DNA of 64,000 nt from Taylorella asinigenitalis ATCC 700933 (GCF_000687755.1 NZ_JHXN01000006.1:33372-97371); one strand, 5' to 3'. Positions 21,122-30,553 are shown, counted from the stretch's first letter. A program made the numbers and translations. Notes: generated by a model from the sequence alone, not told the origin.

Positions 21122-22405
21122 TTAATTTTGAATCTTAACCAATACTCTATCGATTCTATGCTTGTCCATATCAACTACTTCAAAATAATAGTTGTTCCAT
21201 TCAACCGATTCAGTTTCTCTAGGAATATGGCCCAATTTATGCATGATAAAGCCTGCAACTGTGTGATAATGCGAGTCTTCATCTCCTGCTTCCTCTAAAT
21301 CTTGATCAAAAATTTCCTCAAATCTCTCTAGAGTCATCGTGCCATCAATAAGCCATGAACCATCTTTTCTCTGGACTGCATCTAGCATTTCATTTTCATT
21401 AACTGGAATAGTATGGCCTACCAATACAGTCAATATATCTCTTAGTGTAACTACACCTTCAACTTCGCCATATTCATTTATGACCACAGCAATTTCAGAT
21501 TTATGTTCCTGCAATGATTCCAATAAATCCATGGCACTTATGTTTTCGGGAACAAATTTAACAGGCTTCATTGTCTTGCGGATATCAGTTTCTTGCCCAC
21601 GAATTTGCTGCTCAAATAAAGAACCCGCATCAACTATGCCCAAAACATTATCTAACTGCCCGTCGACCACAGGAAACCTTGAATACGGACTATCTGCAAT
21701 AGTATTTAAGGTATCACTCAATGGTGCATTAATATCAATATAATGAATCTCACTTCGAGGAGTCATTATGGAGGCAATGTGCCTGTCGTCAAGACTAAGT
21801 GCCCGTTCCACGATATTGTGCTCTGTTTTCTCAAATAAACCAGCCGAGGCCCCTTCATGCAAAATGCCGCTTATATCTTCCTCGGTCAAACTGTTTTCTT
21901 CTTTTTTTGATATACCGATTAGTTTTAAAACAAGATTGGTACTAAAAGAAAGAATCCACACAAATGGAGCAACGGCTTTTGATAGTATGGTCATAGGCCG
22001 CGATATTAAGTTGGCAATGCGCTCCGGATAGTGAATCGCAAGTCGTTTAGGAACCAACTCCCCAAAAACTATCGATAAGAAAGTAATTGATATAACTACT
22101 ATTGCTAAAGATATTTCACTGGCAAAATTGCCGAAAATAGGCGTTAAAATTGGAGTCAGCTTTGAAACTAAAGAAGCTTGACCAAAAGCACCCGAAAAAA
22201 TTCCTATTAAGGTAATACCAATTTGAACTGTAGATAGGAATCTTGCTGGATCATGTTGAAGTGCTAGTGCAGCTTTTGCTGATAATTTTCCATCTTCTGC
22301 TTGTTTTTGAAGGCGTGTTTTTTTGGATGACACTACTGCGATTTCGGACATGGCGAATATGCCATTAATGAAGGTTAGAAATAAGATTATTAATATATCT
22401 ATCAT
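21122..22405 (-). CDS. CNNM/CBS/CorC-domain membrane protein (hemolysin C family)
   Basis: A 427-residue inner-membrane protein. In order: an N-terminal CNNM/DUF21 domain with about four membrane segments (residues 1-180), two CBS domains (MTPRSEIHYIDIN..., DILTVLVG) that probably bind adenosine nucleotides, and a C-terminal CorC_HlyC domain (AGFIMHKLGHIPRETE). Relatives are linked to magnesium or cobalt efflux; the old name haemolysin C is misleading. The substrate is not provable from sequence. It is divergent from yggS. One exact CATTGCCA word (22012) lies in its sense direction. Confidence 0.9.
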   Translation of the reverse strand: MIDILIILFLTFINGIFAMSEIAVVSSKKTRLQKQAEDGKLSAKAALALQHDPARFLSTVQIGITLIGIFSGAFGQASLVSKLTPILTPIFGNFASEISLAIVVISITFLSIVFGELVPKRLAIHYPERIANLISRPMTILSKAVAPFVWILSFSTNLVLKLIGISKKEENSLTEEDISGILHEGASAGLFEKTEHNIVERALSLDDRHIASIMTPRSEIHYIDINAPLSDTLNTIADSPYSRFPVVDGQLDNVLGIVDAGSLFEQQIRGQETDIRKTMKPVKFVPENISAMDLLESLQEHKSEIAVVINEYGEVEGVVTLRDILTVLVGHTIPVNENEMLDAVQRKDGSWLIDGTMTLERFEEIFDQDLEEAGDEDSHYHTVAGFIMHKLGHIPRETESVEWNNYYFEVVDMDKHRIDRVLVKIQN

Positions 22406-22498
22406 ATAGTTGGTGCCACCACCATTTTAAAAACAAGGTTTTTCATTTTAAGGCTAAATTATTACATTTTTTAATTTTTTTTGATTCGAGGATTTATT

Positions 22499-23221
22499 AT
22501 GACTTTTTTAGCAGATAATTTTCGTGCAATAGAGCAAAGAGTAAACGAAGCCTGTAAGCAAGCTGGAAGAGAGCCAGGGTCAGTAAATATATTGCCAGTT
22601 ACAAAAACGTTTTCCACTGATACCATTAAAATGGCCATCGATTTGGGATATCACAGGTTCGCAGAAAATAAGGCTCAAGAATTAAAGGAAAAAGCAATCG
22701 AACTTGAAGAATACGATCAATTAAAGTGGGTGATTATCGGCTATTTACAAACTAATAAATCTAAAGAAGTTGCTACTTATGCTTCAGAGATTCAATCTTT
22801 AGATCGTATTGAATTAGCTAAAGCATTGGATAACCGTCTTCAATCCGCTGGGAAATCAATTAAAGCTTTGATACAAGTAAAAACAAGTCCTGAGGAGACG
22901 AAATCTGGTCTAGAAATTAGCGAAGTTCCTAAATTTTTAAATGAATTAAAAGAATCTGGTATACAAACTCTAGATCTACAAGGATTTATGACGATTGCGG
23001 AAAATACTTCAAATCAAGATGCAGTTCGTAAGTGCTTTTCTGACTTAAGAGAGTTGGCGGAGCGTTGCCGTGATATTACAGGTTTAGCATTGCCACAATT
23101 ATCTATGGGTATGAGTGGAGATTTTGAAATTGCAATTCAGGAAGGGGCCACTGAAATTCGAATTGGAACCGCAATTTTCGGTGACCGTGATTACAAACAA
23201 GGTATGTCTGAGAGAATTTAG
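22499..23221 (+). CDS. YggS-family pyridoxal-phosphate homeostasis protein
   Basis: A 240-residue single-domain PLP-binding protein with an alanine-racemase-like barrel. It buffers PLP and affects amino-acid pools rather than catalysing a known reaction. The PLP lysine lies in [12 protein letters not shown]. Conserved [23 protein letters not shown] and IRIGTAIFG follow. The ATG at 22499 is preceded by a good GAGGA ribosome site 6 bases away. A TTG at 22481 would add six residues but has no ribosome site. Its stop overlaps the convergent def gene by 4 bases. Confidence 0.93.
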   Translation: MTFLADNFRAIEQRVNEACKQAGREPGSVNILPVTKTFSTDTIKMAIDLGYHRFAENKAQELKEKAIELEEYDQLKWVIIGYLQTNKSKEVATYASEIQSLDRIELAKALDNRLQSAGKSIKALIQVKTSPEETKSGLEISEVPKFLNELKESGIQTLDLQGFMTIAENTSNQDAVRKCFSDLRELAERCRDITGLALPQLSMGMSGDFEIAIQEGATEIRIGTAIFGDRDYKQGMSERI

Positions 23222-23730
23222 TTTTTACTTTCTTCCCTTTGCATTTTTTTAATCTTAGTTTTTATTCGATTTAGTTTTAAGGCCGACAGTTTTTCTACAA
23301 AAACTTTACCCATTAAGTGGTCAAGTTCATGTTGAATACAAATCGCTAAGAGCCCATCAGCTTTTAGCTCAAATTCTTTGCCGTTTAAATCTAAGGCCTT
23401 AACTCGCACCTCTGAAAATCGTTCAACATTATCGTAAATTGTTGGAACAGAAAGGCAGCCTTCCTCATGCACAATTTTTTCTGGACTAAACCAAGTAATT
23501 TCAGGATTAATTAATACGAGTAGGTTATTTCTTTCTTCGCTCACATCAATCACAACTATGCGTTTATGAATATCAACTTGTGTGGCCGCCAGTCCAACAC
23601 CATTTGATGCATACATCGTTTCTGCCATATCCTCAACAATTTTTCGAACAGAATCGTCAACGACTTCAACATCACTAGCTATTTTTTTTAAACGAGGGTC
23701 AGGATACTTAAGAATAGGTAATAAAGCCAT
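23218..23730 (-). CDS. def: Peptide deformylase
   Basis: A metalloenzyme of 170 residues that removes the formyl group from nascent proteins. All three family motifs are present: [16 protein letters not shown] (metal Cys) and QHELDHLMG (metal His pair and catalytic Glu). It is divergent from dprA, the def-dprA neighbourhood usual in proteobacteria, although here fmt is not next to it. The 3' end overlaps yggS by 4 bases. Confidence 0.96.
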   Translation of the reverse strand: MALLPILKYPDPRLKKIASDVEVVDDSVRKIVEDMAETMYASNGVGLAATQVDIHKRIVVIDVSEERNNLLVLINPEITWFSPEKIVHEEGCLSVPTIYDNVERFSEVRVKALDLNGKEFELKADGLLAICIQHELDHLMGKVFVEKLSALKLNRIKTKIKKMQREESKN

Positions 23731-23845
23731 AGTTAAAAATGAAATTATGAATAGCTAATTATAGTAAAAACTCATTATGGACAAATTTTTCCACCCCCTT
23801 AAATGAATCTGCGTTAATTCTTATACTGGGATTTTTTGAGTTCAC

Positions 23846-24973
23846 ATGCAAAACACAAAATCTCTTATAAAGCTCTCATTATTTGATGAGTTACCATCGA
23901 AACTAATTTTTTTCTTAATCAAACATTTTAAGGAGGCACATAAAGTATTTGAGGTTCAAGAGTCTGAATTTAATTCTGCGTTAAGTTTATTTAAAGCATC
24001 TGGTGGAAACTATAGGGGAGATATTTATACCTTAATACATCAAGAAAATCGCTTTAACCATAGCCAGCTAAATAGAACACTGGATTGGCTTGAAGAAGAA
24101 CATAATCAGATATTAAGTATTTTCGATTCGGACTATCCACCATTGCTTAAAAAAATTCCAGATCCACCAGTACTTTTATATTTACGCGGAAAAAGAGAAA
24201 CAATAAGCAAACCATGCATAGCCCTAGTAGGTTCACGTAAGTCAACGTATCACTCGAATTTCACGGCACGAAGTTTTGCTAAAGGTTTTGCAAACAGTGG
24301 ATTTTGTGTTGTAAGTGGTATGGCTAGAGGAATAGATTCTAATGCTCACATTGGTGCTTTAAGTAGTACATCTGATATGAGTACTATAGCTGTGATGGGA
24401 TGTGGACTAGATATAACTTACCCCATAGAAAATGAATCTTTATCAGAAGAAATTGCACAAAAAGGTCTTTTAATTTCTGAATATGCCTTGGGTACTGAAC
24501 CAAAAAATTTTCATTTTCCTGCTAGAAATAGAATTATTGCGGGACTGTCCCTCGGGGTTGTAGTTGTAGAGGCCGCTAAGAAGAGTGGTTCTCTTTATAC
24601 TGCAGAACTAGCTATGACAAATGGGCGAGATGTGTTTGCTGTACCTGGCTCGATTCTTACTGATTTTCATAAAGGTTGTCATAACTTGATACAACAAGGT
24701 GCGATGCTTGCTGATACTGCTGAGTTTGTTATAAAGAATATAGCTTGGGGCGATGGCAAAATTAAGGAATCAGATCTTTTGGGACACTCTGAAATAAGAA
24801 ATGTGCATCACCCTCTTGACTCTATAGGTAATCACGAATTTACAATAAATGATTTAGTGTACTCTTTAAGCATGCCCATAGATGCAGCTATAGAGAATTT
24901 AATTAATTGGGAAATTGAGGGCAGAATTACAAAGCTCTCTAATGGTAACTACCAGAAAGCAATAAATTGTTAA
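23846..24973 (+). CDS. dprA: DNA-processing protein DprA
   Basis: It loads RecA onto incoming single-stranded DNA during natural transformation. The 375-residue protein has an N-terminal SAM-like region, the Rossmann-like DprA core (VGSRKSTYHSNF, SGMARGIDSNAHIGAL, FPARNRIIAGLS, SGSLYTAELA) and a C-terminal winged-helix DML1-type domain (TINDLVYSL). The gene is intact, which suggests that the organism can, or recently could, take up DNA. This bears on the over-represented CATTGCCA word. Confidence 0.94.
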   Translation: MQNTKSLIKLSLFDELPSKLIFFLIKHFKEAHKVFEVQESEFNSALSLFKASGGNYRGDIYTLIHQENRFNHSQLNRTLDWLEEEHNQILSIFDSDYPPLLKKIPDPPVLLYLRGKRETISKPCIALVGSRKSTYHSNFTARSFAKGFANSGFCVVSGMARGIDSNAHIGALSSTSDMSTIAVMGCGLDITYPIENESLSEEIAQKGLLISEYALGTEPKNFHFPARNRIIAGLSLGVVVVEAAKKSGSLYTAELAMTNGRDVFAVPGSILTDFHKGCHNLIQQGAMLADTAEFVIKNIAWGDGKIKESDLLGHSEIRNVHHPLDSIGNHEFTINDLVYSLSMPIDAAIENLINWEIEGRITKLSNGNYQKAINC

Positions 24974-25006
24974 AATGTCAGTTTTTATTTAAGTGATTTA
25001 AAGAAC

Positions 25007-25831
25007 GTGTCGGATTCAGAGACCTTATTACAATTTGATCATGTTACTTTGGGTTATGGTCCTAATGTTATCATTTCCGATTTGCATGTTCGTTTACAAA
25101 AAGGACAGATTATTGCTTTAATCGGTGGGTCTGGCTCGGGCAAAACTACTATTCTTAGAGCTGCTACTGGGCAATTAAAACCACAGGCTGGGCATATTAC
25201 TCTATTTGGCCAAGACCTTAATAATATTTCTAAAGCCAAACTGGACAAATTACGTCAGCAAATGGGGGTTCTATTTCAACATGGGGCTCTTTTTACAAAT
25301 CTTAATGTTTACGATAATGTCGCTTTTCCATTAAGAGAGCTTACGAAAGATAACGAAAAAGAGATATTTAAAAAGGTTCTTATGACTTTGGATTCTGTTG
25401 GTCTTAAGACTGCAGCACATCTTAAATTATCTGAAATCTCTGGTGGTATGGCTCGCAGGGTTGGACTTGCTCGAGCGATTATTTTAGAGCCTAAAGTAAT
25501 TCTTTATGACGAACCCTTTGCAGGGTTGGACCCTATATCGCTTGGTATGACGGCTAAGCTTATTCGGGATACAGCGGACCGTTTAAATTGCGGCTCCATA
25601 CTTATTACTCACGACATTGAGGAGTCATTTGCTATTGTTGATTATGTATATATGATTGGTCAGGGTAGAGTTATAGCTGAAGGTACCCCCGATCAACTAC
25701 GTGAATCAAGTGATGATTATGTTAATCAATTTTTATATGGCAAACCTGATGGGCCCGTTGTCTTTGAATATCCAATGACAGATAGTTTTGATATGTGGTA
25801 CAAGTCCAGAGGAGAGAAACTGGGTGTTTAA
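25007..25831 (+). CDS. mlaF: Phospholipid-transport ABC ATPase MlaF
   Basis: The ATPase of the MlaFEDB complex, which moves phospholipid between inner and outer membranes. In 274 residues: Walker A GGSGSGKTT, Q-loop LFQHGALF, signature ISGGMARRVG, Walker B VILYDEPFAGLDP and switch His in LITHDIEE. The start is a GTG at 25007. It overlaps mlaE by 8 bases. It leads a tightly packed operon that probably runs through murA and beyond. Confidence 0.95.
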   Translation: MSDSETLLQFDHVTLGYGPNVIISDLHVRLQKGQIIALIGGSGSGKTTILRAATGQLKPQAGHITLFGQDLNNISKAKLDKLRQQMGVLFQHGALFTNLNVYDNVAFPLRELTKDNEKEIFKKVLMTLDSVGLKTAAHLKLSEISGGMARRVGLARAIILEPKVILYDEPFAGLDPISLGMTAKLIRDTADRLNCGSILITHDIEESFAIVDYVYMIGQGRVIAEGTPDQLRESSDDYVNQFLYGKPDGPVVFEYPMTDSFDMWYKSRGEKLGV

Positions 25832-26600
25832 CTTAATTTCTCGATTTGGAGCTTTTATTATCGCAGCCATAAGTGCTGCGGGTGCTTTTGCTAAATTTAT
25901 GTGGGCCATATTCTTAGGAATAGGCACTAGTATCAGACGACCATCATTAGTTATTGAACAGCTTCATTTTATAGGTAATCACTCTCTAATTATTATTGCT
26001 GTTTCTGGGTTGTTTGTAGGCTTTGTGTTAGGTCTTCAAGGCTACCATACCTTATCCATGTATGGATCTGAGTCTTCTTTGGGATTGGTGGTTTCATTGG
26101 CACTTACCCGTGAATTAGGACCAGTAATTACTGCTTTGTTGTTCGCTGGACGAGCAGGAACTGCAATAACTGCTGAAATTGGGCTTATGAAATCAGGTGA
26201 ACAATTAGCCGCAATGGATGTTATGGGTATAAATCCAATTAATCGAATTATTGTGCCTAGATTTTGGGGCGGTACCATTGCCATGCCTATATTGGCTGCT
26301 ATTTTTTCATCTATTGGTGTAATTGGTGGCTGGGTAGTGGGGGTCGTATTAATTGACGTTGATTCAGGTTCTTTTTGGTCACAGATGCAGTCTGGTACCG
26401 ATATAGTTCATGACATATTAAATGGTGTTATCAAAAGTTTCGTCTTTGGTGTAGCCGTCATGTTGATTGCTTTATATGAGGGCTGGTATTCAGTTCCAAC
26501 CCCAGAGGGCGTAGCAAAAGCTACTACTCATACTGTCGTCAAGTCTTCGCTTTGTGTGCTTGGACTTGATTTCTTGCTTACTGCTGTAATGTTTACATAG
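25824..26600 (+). CDS. mlaE: Phospholipid-transport permease MlaE
   Basis: The MlaE/Ttg2B-family inner-membrane permease. Starting at the GTG at 25824, which overlaps the mlaF stop by 8 bases, gives 258 residues (VFNLISRFGAF...), the normal N-terminus. A longer frame from TTG 25788 is less likely. Conserved LTRELGPVITALLFAGRAGTAI and EQLAAMDVMGINP are present, with about five membrane segments. It partners MlaF and MlaD. One CATTGCCA word lies at 26276. Confidence 0.93.
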   Translation: MFNLISRFGAFIIAAISAAGAFAKFMWAIFLGIGTSIRRPSLVIEQLHFIGNHSLIIIAVSGLFVGFVLGLQGYHTLSMYGSESSLGLVVSLALTRELGPVITALLFAGRAGTAITAEIGLMKSGEQLAAMDVMGINPINRIIVPRFWGGTIAMPILAAIFSSIGVIGGWVVGVVLIDVDSGSFWSQMQSGTDIVHDILNGVIKSFVFGVAVMLIALYEGWYSVPTPEGVAKATTHTVVKSSLCVLGLDFLLTAVMFT

Positions 26601-26611
26601 GTGTTCGGATT

Positions 26612-27085
26612 ATGCACAGCAACAAAACAAATTTTTTAGTTGGATTATTTTTTCTTTTAGGTCTTGTAGCAATAGCATTTTTAGCTCTCAAAGCAGGCAA
26701 TCTAAATACATACACATTTGAGAAAACTTATCGCATAACTGCAAAATTCGATAATGTGGGCTCTCTTAAAGCAAGAGCAGCAATTCGTAGTAATGGTGTG
26801 GTTGTAGGTAGAGTTGATTCGGTAGAATTTGATAATTCTGAATTTAAAGGTGTGGTGTCTTTAGATATTAATCAAAAATATTTGTTTCCTTTAGATACCT
26901 CTGCAACTATCATGACATCAGGAATATTAGGAGAGCAATATATTGGTCTTACTCCTGGAGCTGAGGAGAGTAATCTTAAAGAAGGTGATGAGATTATGTA
27001 CACTCAAAGTGCAATTGTTTTGGAGGAATTGATTAGTAAGTTCCTTTTCTCTACGGCAGAAAAAGAAGGGACTACTAAAGAATGA
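26612..27085 (+). CDS. mlaD: Mla substrate-binding MCE protein MlaD
   Basis: A 157-residue inner-membrane-anchored MCE-domain protein. An N-terminal membrane segment (NFLVGLFFLLGLVAIAFLAL) is followed by one MCE domain (residues about 38-120, with NVGSLKARAAIRSNGVVVG and TSGILGEQYIGL). In the family it forms a hexameric ring that passes lipids between MlaC and MlaFE. It lies 11 bases after mlaE, and its stop overlaps the mlaA ATG (ATGA at 27082). Confidence 0.95.
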   Translation: MHSNKTNFLVGLFFLLGLVAIAFLALKAGNLNTYTFEKTYRITAKFDNVGSLKARAAIRSNGVVVGRVDSVEFDNSEFKGVVSLDINQKYLFPLDTSATIMTSGILGEQYIGLTPGAEESNLKEGDEIMYTQSAIVLEELISKFLFSTAEKEGTTKE

Positions 27086-28014
27086 ATAAACATATAATCC
27101 GAGCTATCAAATCATTATTTTTAGTCAGCATCTTATCAGCTTGCGTATCTGTACAACATCCTACCAAAGGTGATCCATATGAAAGTATGAATCGCACAAT
27201 ATATAAAGTAAATAAAACAGTGGATGACGCTATTGTACGTCCCGTTGCGGAACTTTATTCTGCAGTTTTGCCTGGTGGAGCTAAGAGGTGTATATCAAAT
27301 ATATTCTCAAATTTAGATGATGTTTGGTCGGGTATAAACAGTTTACTTCAGGGTAGAGGTGTCGATTTCTTCAACACTTTAGGTAGGGTTGTACAAAATT
27401 CAACTATGGGTGTTGGTGGATGCTTCGATGTCGCAACTAAGAATGGTGTTCCTAAAATTCCAAACGATTTTGGAACAACACTAGCTGTTTGGGGGTTGGG
27501 TGAAGGTCCATATTTATATCTTCCCATTCTAGGACCATCGAATTTAAGAGATGGTGTAGGTCTTTTAGGCGATTCAGTGGGTACCACGTTAGTGTATTCA
27601 TCACCTTCAGCAATAGAAAATGTTAGGTTGCGCAATACTCTACTAGGGCTTAAATATACAGATATAAGGTATAAGCTTTTGGAAGTTGAAAACATGACTA
27701 AAGGTTTGGCTTTAGATGAGTATGCCTTCATTCGTGATGCTTACTTACAAAACCGACGTGCCTTGGTTAGAAGCAAGTTGGAGCCTAATGGTTTATATCA
27801 AGAAGAATTGGCTGCTGAAAAAAGGGCAAAACAATCAAAAGTTTTGATTCAGAAAGATAATTTACCTGTGTACGAAGATCCTGAGTCAAACCTCCCTCAA
27901 TACGATGACCCAGAGAGTGATTTACCTCAGTACGAGGATCCAGAGGCTGCTTCGCCAAGCACTCCCCAGTATGTAGATCCATCAGTTCCTCAATACGAAG
28001 ATCCTGGTGAATAA
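27082..28014 (+). CDS. mlaA: Outer-membrane lipoprotein MlaA (VacJ) with a repetitive C-terminal tail
   Basis: The outer-membrane part of the Mla pathway, which removes phospholipid from the outer leaflet. The lipobox SILSAC gives a lipidated Cys; the core follows with DPYESMNRTIYKVN, GVGGCFDVATKNG and LPILGPSNLRDGVG. The 310-residue length exceeds a typical MlaA core because of a tail from about residue 262 made of imperfect PxYxDP repeats (PVYEDPES, PQYDDPES, PQYEDPEA, PQYVDP, PQYEDP). The tail is acidic, proline-rich and probably extended. It overlaps mlaD by 4 bases. Confidence 0.94.
   Translation: MNKHIIRAIKSLFLVSILSACVSVQHPTKGDPYESMNRTIYKVNKTVDDAIVRPVAELYSAVLPGGAKRCISNIFSNLDDVWSGINSLLQGRGVDFFNTLGRVVQNSTMGVGGCFDVATKNGVPKIPNDFGTTLAVWGLGEGPYLYLPILGPSNLRDGVGLLGDSVGTTLVYSSPSAIENVRLRNTLLGLKYTDIRYKLLEVENMTKGLALDEYAFIRDAYLQNRRALVRSKLEPNGLYQEELAAEKRAKQSKVLIQKDNLPVYEDPESNLPQYDDPESDLPQYEDPEAASPSTPQYVDPSVPQYEDPGE
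27868..28011 (+). repeat. Imperfect tandem repeat coding for PxYxDP units in MlaA
   Basis: About five copies of a short unit reading Pro-x-Tyr-x-Asp-Pro with variable spacers. The first three are about 30 bases apart and keep similar DNA. Copy number may vary between strains. Confidence 0.8.
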
Positions 28015-28110
28015 GGAATTAATTGAAATATTATTTATACTTTTAATTCTATAGTGTCTTATTTAATAATTTATTATTAATACATACAACTTATAAACAC
28101 AGGAGGAGAT

Positions 28111-28704
28111 ATGAATAAATTAACTAAAACTCTTTTGGCTAGTTCTCTCTTTGCTTTAACAATAGGCATACAAGCGGCAGAAAATCCAAATGATTTCGTA
28201 AAGAAAGTGGCTGAGGATACTATTAAAGTAATTCAAAACGATGCTGCGGCTAAAAGCGGAGATACTGCTGCAATCCAAAAAATCGTAAACGATAAATTAA
28301 TCCCAGTTTCTAATATACAAAAAACTACTCGTTTAGCTACTGGTCAGCCATGGAGAAAAGCTACTCCTGAGCAAAAATCAGCACTTACAGAGGCTTTTAA
28401 GAAAACACTTATTCGTACTTATAGTGGTGCGTTCTCAAAAGTAGACGATTCTACAGAGATTATTATGGAACCTTTTCGCGGTGATCCTAACGCAAATGAT
28501 GCTGTTGTAAGAACTAAAATCAAAAACAATTCAGGAATAGTTGAAGTTGACTACCGATTAGAAAAATCTGGTGACACTTGGAAGTTCTATGACTTTAATG
28601 TAGAGAATATATGGTTGATACAAAACTACAGAAATCAGTTCGCTGGAGAAATCAACAAAGGCGGGATCGATGGATTGATTCAAGCTTTGGAGAAAAACAA
28701 TTAG
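28111..28704 (+). CDS. mlaC: Periplasmic phospholipid shuttle MlaC
   Basis: A 197-residue periplasmic protein with a Sec signal peptide (cleaved near IQAAE). It carries phospholipid between MlaA and MlaD. The family motif LATGQPWRKATPEQKSAL and the pattern YRLEKSGDTWKFYDFNVENI are present. A strong AGGAGGAG ribosome site lies just before the ATG. The next gene starts 3 bases after its stop, so the STAS-domain gene mlaB, expected here in Burkholderiales, is missing. Confidence 0.94.
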   Translation: MNKLTKTLLASSLFALTIGIQAAENPNDFVKKVAEDTIKVIQNDAAAKSGDTAAIQKIVNDKLIPVSNIQKTTRLATGQPWRKATPEQKSALTEAFKKTLIRTYSGAFSKVDDSTEIIMEPFRGDPNANDAVVRTKIKNNSGIVEVDYRLEKSGDTWKFYDFNVENIWLIQNYRNQFAGEINKGGIDGLIQALEKNN

Positions 28705-28707
28705 GTT

Positions 28708-29511
28708 ATGTCTGAAGCAGTAAGCATAAAAAATATAACAAAAATTTATGCAAAGAAAACCAGCTTTATCAAAAGCCTTTTAGGCCGACCTGTTGGAGCT
28801 GGTTTTCAAGCATTAAAAGAAGTCAGTTTTAATATTAAAGAGGGTGAGTTTTTTGGTTTACTTGGGCCTAATGGTGCAGGTAAAACATCGATTATTTCCA
28901 TTCTAGCTGGCTTATCAATTCCTACCTCAGGTAGTGCAAAGATTTTTAATTTTGATGTTCAAGATAACTATAAACAAGCTAGAAGGTGTTTAGGAGTCGT
29001 ACCACAGGAGTTAGTTTTTGACCCTTTTTTTACTGTGATAGAGACTTTAAGAAATCAATCTGGTTTTTATGGACTATATAAAAATGAGTCTTGGATTGAA
29101 GAACTTCTAGAAAAACTAAATCTTACAGATAAAGCTAATACTAATATGCGAGCTTTGTCGGGTGGCATGAAGAGAAGGGTGTTAGTTGCTCAAGCACTAG
29201 TTCATAGACCCCCAGTAATTATCCTTGATGAACCAACAGCTGGCGTTGACGTTGAACTTCGTCAGAGCCTTTGGAAATTTATCAAAGAATTAAATGCACA
29301 GGGACATACTATACTTCTTACTACTCACTACCTTGAAGAAGCTCAAGAGATGTGTGATCGTATTGCCTTTTTAAGCCACGGGAATCTAGTTGCGTTAGAC
29401 GAAACTTCAAATCTATTAAATTCATTGGGCGTTAACAATCTAGAGAGTGCATTTATGAAGTTAAGTCAATTAGATGATTTCTATGATACTTCCAGAAGAG
29501 AGTTGATTTAA
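28708..29511 (+). CDS. ABC transporter ATP-binding protein (YadG/CcmA type)
   Basis: A 267-residue ATPase of the ABC-2 exporter class. Walker A is GPNGAGKTS, the signature LSGGMKRRV, Walker B VIILDEPTAGVD, and the switch region LTTHYLEEAQEMCDRIAF. It pairs with the permease gene that begins at its stop codon (1-base overlap at 29511). The same YadGH-like pair sits between mlaC and bolA/murA in other Burkholderiales. The substrate is unknown; an envelope component is plausible from the context. Confidence 0.9.
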   Translation: MSEAVSIKNITKIYAKKTSFIKSLLGRPVGAGFQALKEVSFNIKEGEFFGLLGPNGAGKTSIISILAGLSIPTSGSAKIFNFDVQDNYKQARRCLGVVPQELVFDPFFTVIETLRNQSGFYGLYKNESWIEELLEKLNLTDKANTNMRALSGGMKRRVLVAQALVHRPPVIILDEPTAGVDVELRQSLWKFIKELNAQGHTILLTTHYLEEAQEMCDRIAFLSHGNLVALDETSNLLNSLGVNNLESAFMKLSQLDDFYDTSRRELI

Positions 29512-30299
29512 TGGAAAACCATAGACTGCAATCCAAATTAGAGTTTGGTTCTGGATTTCCCGCACTTTTAAGTAAGGAAATTGATAGATTCAAAAAAATT
29601 ATTTTTCAAACTGTAGCTGCTCCTACTATGACCACAATTTTGTACTTAGTGGTATTTGCACAAGTATTAAGTGATAGGGTAGCTTATGGCTCAATACCAT
29701 ACGTTAAGTTCTTAATACCAGGACTTATGATGATGTCTATGATGCAAAATGCTTATAGCAATTCAGCTTCTTCGTTTTTGCAGTCTAAAATGAGCGGCAA
29801 TATTGTATTTATTCTATTGCCACCGATATCGACCTATGAGATGTATTTTGCTTATACATTAGCGGGAGTGGCTCGGGCAATCTTAGTTGGCTTTGTTATT
29901 TGGTTGTGCAGTCTTTTATATGCATTAATAATCCCTGAAAATATTTTGTGGCTAATTGTTTTTGCTATTTTATGTAGTGCGACTTTTGCTGCTTTAGGAT
30001 TACTCAATGGAGTTGTTGCGGATAAATGGGACCAATTAGCAAATTTCCAGACATTTTTAGTAATGCCCATGACATTTTTATCAGGAGTGTTTTATTCAAT
30101 CCACAGTTTGCCTAATTTTTGGCAGTCTGTATCGTATTACAACCCAGTTTTTTATATGATAGATGGTTTTAGGTATGCCTTTTTTGGTGTCTCCGATGTT
30201 TCGCCTTGGCATAGCTTAATAGTGGTACTTGTTTGTTTTATTATTGTTTCCTTAGTTACCATTAGAATCATAAAGACAGGTTACAAACTTCGTTCTTAA
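29511..30299 (+). CDS. ABC-2 type permease (YadH type)
   Basis: A 262-residue, six-helix ABC-2 membrane protein, the partner of the ATPase just upstream. The family signature PMTFLSGVFYSIHSLP and the C-terminal YYNPVFYMIDGFRYAFFG are clear. It overlaps the ATPase stop by one base. The substrate is unknown. Confidence 0.9.
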   Translation: MENHRLQSKLEFGSGFPALLSKEIDRFKKIIFQTVAAPTMTTILYLVVFAQVLSDRVAYGSIPYVKFLIPGLMMMSMMQNAYSNSASSFLQSKMSGNIVFILLPPISTYEMYFAYTLAGVARAILVGFVIWLCSLLYALIIPENILWLIVFAILCSATFAALGLLNGVVADKWDQLANFQTFLVMPMTFLSGVFYSIHSLPNFWQSVSYYNPVFYMIDGFRYAFFGVSDVSPWHSLIVVLVCFIIVSLVTIRIIKTGYKLRS

Positions 30300-30304
30300 T
30301 TACT

Positions 30305-30553
30305 ATGACGCAATCAAGAGAAGATTTAATTAAAGAGCTCATTGCCACCGAAATACCTTGCGAATTCATTTATGTTGAAGGGGACGGTACTCATTTTTTT
30401 GCTACTATCGTGAGTGAAGCTTTTACAGGAAAGCGACTTATACAGCGTCATCAGATGGTTTATGGAATTTTGGGGGATCGTATGAAAGAAGAAATCCACG
30501 CCTTATCCATGACTACACTTACACCAGAAGAACACAAGGCCAAGCAGGGATAA
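30305..30553 (+). CDS. BolA/IbaG-family protein
   Basis: An 82-residue BolA-fold protein ([30 protein letters not shown]). IbaG-type members, encoded next to murA, bind [2Fe-2S] clusters with monothiol glutaredoxins and respond to acid stress. Its stop overlaps the murA start by one base. One CATTGCCACC word lies at 30340. Confidence 0.9.
   Translation: MTQSREDLIKELIATEIPCEFIYVEGDGTHFFATIVSEAFTGKRLIQRHQMVYGILGDRMKEEIHALSMTTLTPEEHKAKQG

Noticed and set aside
28704..28708. A missed mlaB between mlaC and the ABC ATPase
   Set aside because: Only three bases separate the two genes, and no STAS-like frame overlaps them.
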